Below the pieces are notes generated by a model. It saw nothing but the letters and a program-made list of their open reading frames with translations. It was not told the DNA's origin and made no database searches. Below, piece after piece: positions 1 to 4,610 of a DNA stretch of 6,681 nucleotides (position 1 is the stretch's first letter; each line of letters starts with the position of its first letter). The translations under genes and the position numbers were made by a program. Origin of the DNA: Acidimicrobiales bacterium (lineage in GTDB: Bacteria; Actinomycetota; Acidimicrobiia; Acidimicrobiales; JANYDT01); contig JANYHQ010000238.1 in NCBI GenBank assembly GCA_025358985.1, positions 1 through 6,681 on the forward strand, in the 5' to 3' direction.

Positions 1-1
1 A

Positions 2-217
2 ACCGGTTGGCTGGAATGGGACCAAGTACGAATGGGCCGGCGCTACGTAGATGGGCCTGTGGAGCTGGAAACCGCCTTGGCCACATCGGCTGGCGTGAAC
101 TTCGTACGGAACTTCTGGCCGAAATATTGCGGAGTGCTGCACCCTCCAAAGCGGAATGCACCGCTCGCCGATGCACTGGCGGCCAAGAAGCCTCGCCAGA
201 CAGGTGCTTGCTCATAG
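2..217 (+). CDS. C-terminal fragment of an unrecognised protein
   Basis: A reading frame is open from the left edge of the window to a TAG at 215-217, giving 71 residues. The start lies outside the window. An internal ATG at 32 is possible, but the frame is open before it and has no clear ribosome binding site. Third codon positions are mostly G or C, as in the other genes here, which supports real coding. The fragment contains tryptophans and a segment reading NFVRNFWPKYCGVLHPP, then a basic, Ala/Lys-rich tail ending in Cys-Ser. There is no membrane segment. I do not recognise the family and assign no function. The overlapping longer frame at 7-552 is poorer: it runs through the repeats and into the next gene. 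Confidence 0.5.
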   Translation, partial: TGWLEWDQVRMGRRYVDGPVELETALATSAGVNFVRNFWPKYCGVLHPPKRNAPLADALAAKKPRQTGACS

Positions 218-233
218 CAAGATGGTATGCCCG

Positions 234-283
234 CCACGACCAACCACGACCAACCATGACCAACCACGACCAACCACGACAAG
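234..283 (+). repeat. Tandem 10-bp direct repeats, five copies
   Basis: The unit CCACGACCAA occurs at 234-243, 244-253, 254-263 (one C to T change) and 264-273. A degraded fifth copy, CCACGACAAG, follows at 274-283. The period of about one helical turn would place each copy on the same DNA face, which could suit cooperative protein binding; that is inference. The last two copies merge into the left arm of the inverted repeat that follows. There are no unique spacers, so this is not a CRISPR array. Confidence 0.85.
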
Positions 284-379
284 AACGGGTCAATGGGCCG
301 TCCTTGTCGTGTTTGATGGGCTATTTGGGGACTTTCCCAAACGAGACCCACCTTTCGACCCGTTCTTGTCGTGGTTGGT
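269..379. repeat. Perfect 23-bp inverted repeat with a competing inner arm
   Basis: Bases 269-291 are the exact reverse complement of 357-379 (23 of 23), with a 65-nt interval. Inside the interval, 298-311 is also complementary to part of the left arm: 275-288 pairs with 298-311 in 13 of 14 positions, leaving a 9-nt loop. The two right-hand arms are therefore near copies of each other (299-318 against 361-380, 17 of 20 identical, 62 bp apart). Only one hairpin can form at a time. The local hairpin is followed by a T-containing stretch but no true U-run. It could be a terminator for the upstream gene, an attenuator leader for the gene at 486, or a small mobile repeat. I cannot separate these from sequence alone. 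Confidence 0.8.
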
Positions 380-472
380 GCGACCTGAGATCGCAACAGG
401 TCCCTGTATTGCCGATCACAGCTTCCTCATCTCTGCGGGCCACGCTCAGTACAGCAACACCAACTGATACCC

Positions 473-478
473 GAGAGG
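473..478 (+). promoter_or_regulatory. Ribosome binding site for the 470-residue secreted protein
   Basis: GAGAGG lies 7 nt before the ATG at 486, a good Shine-Dalgarno match. It fixes this start, which also places a complete signal peptide at the N-terminus. Confidence 0.75.
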
Positions 479-485
479 AACGGCA

Positions 486-1898
486 ATGCCCTCCATCCTT
501 CATCCCATACGAGTTCTGGTTGTGGCGGCAGTGGCCACCGCCGCCGTGGTGACCCCGAACGTTTCGGCCCAAGCCCGAACGCGCTCGGCACTGTCATCGA
601 ACTTGCCTCGTATGGTGGTGAACCCAGCTGTCATCACCCTGTCGCCCGGCACCGAAGCCGCTCTCACCGTCCGCTTCGTACGCTCGGTTCCTCGCGGGGT
701 CAATTTTCAGCTCTATGGCGCCCCCCAGGGAACCGTTCTCTCGGCCTTCCCGGGCACCGGATACAACCGCCAGCTCAAGATTTTCATGCCTGCCAATGTC
801 ACGGGCACATTTCCACTCACCCTGTTCACCCGTAACCCCGGTCCCGATCGTTCCGCCAAGTTCCGGGTAGATGTGGTGGCGCCTGCCCTTCCTCCGGTCA
901 CCGCTCCCCCGGTGACGGCACCGCCTGTCACGGCCCCTCCGGTGACCACGCCGGTGGTGGCCCCCCAATTTGCACTGGCCTTCGAAGGGCCCAGCACGCT
1001 GCTCACTCGTTTGGGCGGCGCGGTCACCTACAGCGTGTCGGCCTTCCGGTCGAACTTTGCCGGTCCCATTTCGTTCACCCTGCAGGGTCTGCCCGGTGGG
1101 GCGGCCGCCGCCTTCGATCCCAACCCCTCCACCACCAACACCCGCCTGCTCATCAAGACGCCCCCGGGTACACCGGTAGGCAACTTCAATCTGCTCATCA
1201 CCGGCACTGCCGGCACCACCACCCGCACCATTGTGGGGGTGCTCCAAGTCCGTGACTCCGAGGGACTCAACGTCATAGTTGGTACGCCACTCCCCGTCAC
1301 GGCCGGAAAGATCACGAGTGTGGCCGTCGAAGTCAAGGTCACCAACGGTGACGGCCAGGGCGCCTCACTCATCACCGAGGGGCTTCCCGGTGGAGTCACC
1401 GCTACCTTCCGCAACAATCCAACTGCAGGCAAAACCACCCTCGACCTCACCGTGCCGGTCAACATTCCCGGGGGCGCCTACCCGTTCACGGTGATTGCCA
1501 CCAAGGGCACCGTGTCGGTCAGGGCTCAATCCACGCTGTTCGTCAACGTCCCCGCCCCCACGTTGCGCTTTCAGGTGACACCCGTTGCCGCCGTTCCCGG
1601 ACAGGGCAGTGGATATTTGCTCACCCCCAACACGTCAGCACTCAATATGGCTCGTGGGCAGGTGGTGACCGTGGACTTCGCAGTGACTCCCACCGGTGGT
1701 TTCTCGGGAGCATTCGACCTTGTGCTCACCGGCCTGCTGCCTGGATCAACGGGCAGCCTCACTGCCACGCCCACCCCCAATCAGGTGCGTCTCACCTTGA
1801 CTGCTCCCACACAAACCACCGGTTCAACAGTACTGGTGCTTACCGGCACCTCAGGGTCTCTGAAGAGTCAGAACTCCATCCCCCTCATCATCAGCTGA
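486..1898 (+). CDS. Secreted multi-domain Ig-like repeat protein
   Basis: This 470-residue protein is probably exported by Sec. Residues 1-30 form a signal peptide: a short basic start, a hydrophobic Val/Ala core, and a likely cleavage after Ala-Gln-Ala (30). The mature part looks like about four beta-sandwich segments, at roughly 43-131, 161-254, 261-355 and 360-469. Each has alternating hydrophobic strands. Three carry a related mid-segment motif: GLPGGAAAAF at 201-210, GLPGGVTATF at 299-308, and a weaker GLLPGSTGSL at 416-425. A Pro/Val/Thr linker made of four PPVTA-type units (136-155) separates segment 1 from segment 2. There are no cysteines, no C-terminal membrane helix and no LPXTG sorting motif, so it is probably released or held non-covalently at the surface. 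I see no catalytic motif. An adhesin, matrix or binding role is inference from architecture only. Confidence 0.85.
   Translation: MPSILHPIRVLVVAAVATAAVVTPNVSAQARTRSALSSNLPRMVVNPAVITLSPGTEAALTVRFVRSVPRGVNFQLYGAPQGTVLSAFPGTGYNRQLKIFMPANVTGTFPLTLFTRNPGPDRSAKFRVDVVAPALPPVTAPPVTAPPVTAPPVTTPVVAPQFALAFEGPSTLLTRLGGAVTYSVSAFRSNFAGPISFTLQGLPGGAAAAFDPNPSTTNTRLLIKTPPGTPVGNFNLLITGTAGTTTRTIVGVLQVRDSEGLNVIVGTPLPVTAGKITSVAVEVKVTNGDGQGASLITEGLPGGVTATFRNNPTAGKTTLDLTVPVNIPGGAYPFTVIATKGTVSVRAQSTLFVNVPAPTLRFQVTPVAAVPGQGSGYLLTPNTSALNMARGQVVTVDFAVTPTGGFSGAFDLVLTGLLPGSTGSLTATPTPNQVRLTLTAPTQTTGSTVLVLTGTSGSLKSQNSIPLIIS
891..950 (+). repeat. In-frame PPVTA linker repeat
   Basis: Four 15-bp units encode PPVTA, PPVTA, PPVTA and PPVTT in tandem (residues 136-155 of the secreted protein). 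Codons differ between units, so the repeat is older or selected at protein level rather than a fresh duplication. Such Pro/Thr linkers usually act as stiff, extended spacers between extracellular domains. Confidence 0.85.
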
Positions 1899-1909
1899 CA
1901 TATGAATAT

Positions 1910-1938
1910 CCTATGTACCTATATAGTAGGTGCATAGG
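1910..1938 (+). terminator. Candidate hairpin terminator after the secreted protein gene
   Basis: It begins 11 nt after the TGA stop. CCTATGTACCTA (1910-1921) pairs with TAGGTGCATAGG (1927-1938) around a 5-nt loop TATAG. Eleven pairs are Watson-Crick and one is a G-U wobble. There is no run of U after it, so it is not a classical intrinsic terminator. Hairpins without U-tails are often proposed as terminators in actinobacteria. It could instead protect the mRNA 3' end or bind a protein. Confidence 0.5.
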
Positions 1939-1962
1939 CAAGTTTCCAGTAATGATTCTCAC

Positions 1963-2001
1963 AACTGTCAATTCAGCGCTTTCGGGCCTGAATTGACAGT
2001 T
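1963..2001. repeat. Perfect 14-bp inverted repeat (hairpin)
   Basis: AACTGTCAATTCAG (1963-1976) is the exact reverse complement of CTGAATTGACAGTT (1988-2001), with an 11-nt loop. Pairing extends outward with TCAC (1959-1962) and GTGA (2003-2006) across a single bulged C at 2002. No U-run follows. It may be a second terminator or a dyad operator for the downstream lysozyme-like gene. Each arm contains TTGACA on one strand, but neither has a -10 box at proper spacing. Confidence 0.6.
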
Positions 2002-2168
2002 CGTGATTCATGTCACTCCGCAACCACTATCGGGAAATCGTGTCGTAGGGTACCCCCTCGATCGAAACACGCGCTCCCGCGACTGTTGTTTCACGCCCAA
2101 AACTCGGGCGTGCCTTCTCCGAGGTTGATCATTTGCACCGGTGTCACCACTGTGCCCGGGCTGCCCCT

Positions 2169-2174
2169 GAGGAG
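2169..2174 (+). promoter_or_regulatory. Ribosome binding site that selects a TTG start
   Basis: GAGGAG ends 5 nt before the TTG at 2180. This strong match is the main reason for choosing a TTG start, and it places an intact signal peptide at the N-terminus. Confidence 0.75.
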
Positions 2175-2179
2175 ACACG

Positions 2180-2560
2180 TTGATTCGTAAATTTGCCATC
2201 GTATGCGCGCTGTTCGTGGTCATACCGATCCCAGCGGCACAGGCCAAGCATCGCTCCGTCATCACCCACCGGGTGCGCGCTCCGTATCCCGGCCTGGGCA
2301 CCGCCCCGTCAATGGAACAGGCCATCCGGGCCACCTGGCCGGGCAGCCTGAATCGAGCGGCGCTCAACGTGGCGTGGTGCGAATCGAGAGGACAGGCCAG
2401 TGCACGAAACGGTCAGTATCGGGGTCATTTCCAGATCGGTCGATCGGAATGGTCCAAGTACGGCAGTGGTAACCCTTTCAACGCAGCCGACAATGCCGCC
2501 GCCGCGTACCGCTATTTCCGCGCCGCCGGGTCGTGGCGTCCCTGGCAATGCCAGCCCTGA
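2180..2560 (+). CDS. Small secreted lysozyme-like / resuscitation-factor-like protein
   Basis: The product has 126 residues. Residues 1-22 are a signal peptide (basic start, hydrophobic core, cleavage after Ala-Gln-Ala). After a short linker, residues 46-124 resemble a compact lysozyme-like or Rpf-like domain. Glu68 in the AWCESRG segment is the likely catalytic acid. A GHFQIGRSEW segment (82-91) resembles the G-x-FQI motif of lytic transglycosylases, and NPFNAADNAAAAYRYF (98-113) matches the usual helix near the active site. Cys67 and Cys124 could form the disulfide typical of such secreted domains. There is no LysM or other wall-binding domain, so it is a minimal enzyme. Family knowledge suggests cleavage of peptidoglycan glycan strands outside the cell. 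Its role in growth, division or resuscitation is not shown here. The start is TTG with a strong ribosome binding site. Confidence 0.82.
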   Translation: MIRKFAIVCALFVVIPIPAAQAKHRSVITHRVRAPYPGLGTAPSMEQAIRATWPGSLNRAALNVAWCESRGQASARNGQYRGHFQIGRSEWSKYGSGNPFNAADNAAAAYRYFRAAGSWRPWQCQP

Positions 2561-2564
2561 AGTC

Positions 2565-3416
2565 TTAGCGCCGCCGACGAATCCAGCGCCCGAACAGTAC
2601 GCCCTCTGACTCCAGCACACCTCGCAACTCATAGCGGCGAGGACGGCTGAACGAGCCTGGGAACAGACCCGCCGGCCCTCCTCCCACCAGCCACGGTGAG
2701 ATGGTGAGATGGACCTCGTCAACTGCGTCGACATTGAACAGTTCACTGGCCAACGACGGTCCGCCTTCGCATAGCAACACTGCACAACCGCGATCGAAGA
2801 GGTCAGACAATATGCTCAGTGCGCGTACCTTATCCCCCGGGAACCGCATGAGTTCGGCCACCACCTCAACCTGCATTGCCCGCATCTCGTTGATGCCTTC
2901 GGTGGTGTAGATGAGTGGGTGGCCGCCGGTGATAACCGAGGAGGCCAGGTCGAACTCCGCTTTGCGACTCACCACTGCCAATCGGGGAATGTCTGCTTGC
3001 CCACGCTTGCGCCGAGCCATCAGCTTGCGCTCATCCAAGCCAATGCGCTGATACTGCTCGGCCCGCAACGTGCCTGCGCCCACCAACACTGCATCGCTCA
3101 TGGCCCGCAGCGACGCAAACATCGCCTTGTCGGCACCGTGGCTCAACGCAGAGGTGTCACCACCCACCGATGTGACACCGTCAACGCTGGCGATGAGGTT
3201 GAGAACCACCCACGGCCGCCCATCGGGGATCTCTCGAAGTTCGTCGGCCACCACATCGTCTGGGTCCACGTCATCAGCAGCGTCTGGGAACAACGCCCGG
3301 AAGGTGGGTCGGGCAGGAGCCAACGACTCGGGAGCCCTGCGCAGCGCAGTTTCCTGCGCCTGCAACTTTTGAACAAGGGCGCGCCGAGAGCGGCGTGGTT
3401 CCCGTTCAGTCGTCAC
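2565..3416 (-). CDS. RibD_C-type pyrimidine / dihydrofolate-reductase-like reductase
   Basis: The 283-residue product matches the reductase half of RibD (RibD C-terminal domain, DHFR-like fold), which in riboflavin synthesis uses NADPH to reduce the ribose of the deaminated pyrimidine intermediate. Visible motifs are LNLIASVDG (72-80) followed by a Gly/Thr/Ser stretch, MSDAVLVGAGTLRAEQY (106-122), and LLCEGGPSLASELF (214-227), the usual cofactor-side Gly-rich loop. There is no deaminase domain. Stand-alone copies of this fold are common in actinobacteria and may serve riboflavin, deazaflavin or unrelated reductions, so the exact substrate is open. The first 66 or so residues are an Arg-rich then Asp-rich extension beyond the core domain. 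The start is GTG (3416-3414) with no good Shine-Dalgarno; a later start inside the extension is possible. It lies 42 bp downstream of the selenoprotein gene on the same strand and ends 4 bp from the convergent lysozyme-like gene. Confidence 0.85.
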   Translation of the reverse strand: MTTEREPRRSRRALVQKLQAQETALRRAPESLAPARPTFRALFPDAADDVDPDDVVADELREIPDGRPWVVLNLIASVDGVTSVGGDTSALSHGADKAMFASLRAMSDAVLVGAGTLRAEQYQRIGLDERKLMARRKRGQADIPRLAVVSRKAEFDLASSVITGGHPLIYTTEGINEMRAMQVEVVAELMRFPGDKVRALSILSDLFDRGCAVLLCEGGPSLASELFNVDAVDEVHLTISPWLVGGGPAGLFPGSFSRPRRYELRGVLESEGVLFGRWIRRRR

Positions 3417-3424
3417 AGCGAGTC

Positions 3425-3430
3425 AGCGTA
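3425..3430 (-). promoter_or_regulatory. Possible -10 element for leaderless transcription of the reductase
   Basis: On the minus strand TACGCT (3430-3425) fits the TANNNT pattern and ends 8 nt before the GTG at 3416. This is close to the spacing expected if transcription starts at or near the start codon. It would fit the absence of a Shine-Dalgarno sequence. A TTGACC lies at 3458-3453, but the 22-nt spacing is too long for a standard -35. Low confidence. Confidence 0.25.
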
Positions 3431-3458
3431 CCCGTCTAGGACCCCGGGCCGAGGTCAA

Positions 3459-4520
3459 CTACCAGGTGGTTGGCGGGTAGTAGTTGGCGATGCCGCCCAC
3501 CGCTAACACATCATCGAGCCAGTTACCGTCGTATGGGCCGGTGTCCTCCTGCATGAGGTCCGGCGCTTCGCCTTCAGCGGTGGTCACCAACGACCACGCT
3601 TGGCGTTTGGCGGCCCAGTTGTTGGGGTCGAGGCGATGGGCTTGACGCCACCACGGCACTGCGGCCTCAGGCCCGACCGTATGCCGGAGATGGTTGCCCA
3701 GTTCGAAACAGGCCACCGCCATTGCTTCATCCTCGCTGCGCAGTCCACTGGCGGTGCGTGCCGCCTCGGGGTCAAGAGCTACGCCATCGGTGGCCCACCG
3801 CCGCAGGGCGGAGAGGTACTCCTGATGACGATCGGTGGCCTTCTGCAACACCTCGAATCGTCCCAGAATACGGGGCGGGAGCCCCTCCGGAATCGGCCTA
3901 TCACCCCATCCTGGGGTTACCGGTGAATAGTGGGCGGGCTGCACGATGCGCCCATCAGCGTCCACCCACATGGACATAGGCACATTGGTGAAACCAAGCG
4001 CGCCTACGGTTGCGTGCGCCGTGTCCACCAGTTGCGGGTGAGTGGCTCCGGACTTGTCCATGTACGGATGACAGTTGGTGGGGTCCACATCAATACCGAT
4101 GGTGACCACGGTGATGCCGTACTGCTCCAGTTCTGCGTTGAGGCCCTGCCACACGGGCAGGTGCTCACGACAGCCTCACCACGGGGCCCAGGCATGGATC
4201 ACCATCCTTTTACCGAGGAACGTCCGCAAGTCAACCTGGTTGCCGGCACGGTCTTCCAACAATAAGCGCGGCAGTTCGGTGGAAGACAGCACAGGCGCAT
4301 TCGCCTCCGGTCCCACCGCCCACAGGCCGTGCAATTCATCGTGAACCACCACTCGCCCGGTGCGTTTAGCCACCTCTTCGAGGTCGAGACTTCCGTCAGA
4401 AGCGGTCACGCCGGCGACCGGCACGCATCGGTCGCCGAGGCACATGCCCTGCGTTTCGAGGTGCCAACCGGTGGCGGCCTCCCACTCGGTGGGAGCAACG
4501 GTAGGTGTTGTGGTGATCAC
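3459..4520 (-). CDS. Thioredoxin-fold selenoprotein (redoxin/TlpA-like, Sec115)
   Basis: This is one 353-residue protein read through an in-frame TGA at 4178-4176 as selenocysteine 115. Residues 11-34 (TEWEAATGWHLE... GMCLGDRCVPV) form an N-terminal module with Cys27 and Cys32. Residues 82-200 or so are a thioredoxin/AhpC-TSA-like fold. The strand MVIHAWAPW (106-114) leads directly into Sec-Gly-Cys-Arg at 115-118. The TVVTIGIDVD strand follows, then the cis-Pro loop in NVPMSMW (Pro181) and WVDADGRI. A helical, TPR-like segment (about 266-303) ends in HRLDPNNWAAKRQAW. The C-terminus carries NYYPP. No signal peptide or membrane helix is visible, so it is probably cytoplasmic. It likely acts as a thiol/selenol oxidoreductase or peroxidase; the partner is unknown. 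Start: GTG at 4520 is the only usual start codon after the upstream stop (4577-4575), but it lacks a good Shine-Dalgarno. A TGC to TGA mutation or sequencing error is the alternative; the SECIS-like hairpin and intact downstream frame argue against it. Confidence 0.85.
4139..4178 (-). promoter_or_regulatory. Candidate bacterial SECIS element with the Sec UGA codon
   Basis: In mRNA sense, the UGA (4178-4176) is followed by 14 nt and then a hairpin: CCUGCC (4161-4156), loop CGUGU (4155-4151), GGCAGG (4150-4145). The stem has 6 Watson-Crick pairs, five of them G-C. The apical loop starts 20 nt after the UGA and has G as its second base. Known bacterial SECIS elements have a guanosine among the first two loop bases and a similar UGA-to-loop distance, so this fits. 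In addition, UGAGGC, which includes the UGA (4178-4173), pairs perfectly with GCCUCA (4144-4139), directly below the upper stem, leaving an 11-nt one-sided bulge. The element should bind SelB carrying Sec-tRNA. A single bulged U as in the E. coli fdhF element is not obvious, but U residues lie in the large bulge. Confidence 0.75.
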
Positions 4521-4610
4521 CTCGCCATACTTGCAGCCACAACCGGTATCGAGCGAAACCGGCCGGTTGACGGGTCAACTTCGCGCCCGCCCCGGTCGAT
4601 AGAGGCTGAT
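4521..4610. promoter_or_regulatory. Divergent promoter region with overlapping palindromes
   Basis: These 90 bp separate the starts of the minus-strand selenoprotein gene and the plus-strand membrane-anchored protein, so both promoters should be here or nearby. AACCGGCCGGTT (4557-4568) is a perfect 12-bp palindrome. GTTGAC-GG-GTCAAC (4566-4579) is a second inverted repeat overlapping it by 3 bp. A further AACCGG occurs at 4541-4546. These are candidate operators. TTGACG at 4567-4572 could be a plus-strand -35, but no -10 lies at standard spacing. Confidence 0.5.
4601..4605 (+). promoter_or_regulatory. Ribosome binding site that sets the start at 4611
   Basis: AGAGG lies 5 nt before the GTG at 4611. 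It supports this start over the far-upstream ATG at 4329, which would run the frame backwards through the selenoprotein gene. Confidence 0.65.

Larger units (their letters stand above)
218..485 (+). other. Intergenic region with repeat arms and alternative hairpins
   Basis: This gap holds no convincing gene. The small frames that cross it are repetitive Thr/Asn/His/Asp/Gln/Pro translations of the 10-bp repeats. It contains five tandem 10-mers (234-283) and a left arm (269-291) that can pair with a near arm (298-311) or a far arm (357-379). A 6-bp hairpin at 324-329/336-341 and a 5-bp one at 379-383/391-395 are also present. The last 90 bp before the 486 start should contain that gene's promoter and leader, but I see no convincing -10/-35 pair there. 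Confidence 0.6.
1899..2179 (+). other. Intergenic region with several hairpins, no gene
   Basis: An AT-rich start (1899-1960) is followed by GC-richer DNA. It holds two long hairpins (1910-1938 and 1963-2001) and a shorter one, CACGCCC/GGGCGTG at 2092-2098/2106-2112 with a 7-nt loop. The frame at 1930-2190 looks non-coding. The promoter of the lysozyme-like gene should lie here, but no confident -35/-10 pair is visible. Confidence 0.6.

Noticed and set aside
234..283. CRISPR array
   Set aside because: The repeats are 10 bp, directly tandem and without unique spacers, and no cas genes are present.
7..552. 181-residue plus-strand open frame
   Set aside because: It crosses the 10-bp repeats and the start of the secreted protein gene, and gives low-complexity, unlikely protein sequence.
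594..1247. 217-residue minus-strand open frame
   Set aside because: It is antisense to the secreted protein gene; its Gly/Arg-rich composition is what high-GC coding DNA gives on the opposite strand.
1993..1998. TTGACA as a -35 promoter box
   Set aside because: It is part of a 14-bp hairpin arm, and no acceptable -10 box lies 15-19 bp downstream on the plus strand. The mirror copy on the minus strand has none either.
2003..2179. c-di-AMP (ydaO-type) riboswitch before the lysozyme-like gene
   Set aside because: Such riboswitches often precede cell-wall hydrolase genes in actinobacteria, but I cannot find the conserved G-rich GGGGAACC / GGGGUGAAUC-type core segments here.
3459..4154. A separate gene starting at the GTG at 4154
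   Set aside because: This start would remove the first strand and redox centre of the thioredoxin fold and has no ribosome binding site. The upstream 4520-4179 part is in the same frame and supplies exactly the missing half.
4176..4178. TGA as an ordinary nonsense mutation (pseudogene)
   Set aside because: It falls precisely on the redox Cys codon, the frame downstream is intact, and a SECIS-like hairpin follows. It remains the main alternative, but is less likely.
4329..4610. Long N-terminal extension of the plus-strand membrane-anchored protein
   Set aside because: It lies antisense to the selenoprotein gene, has no ribosome binding site, and a GTG with a good site exists at 4611.
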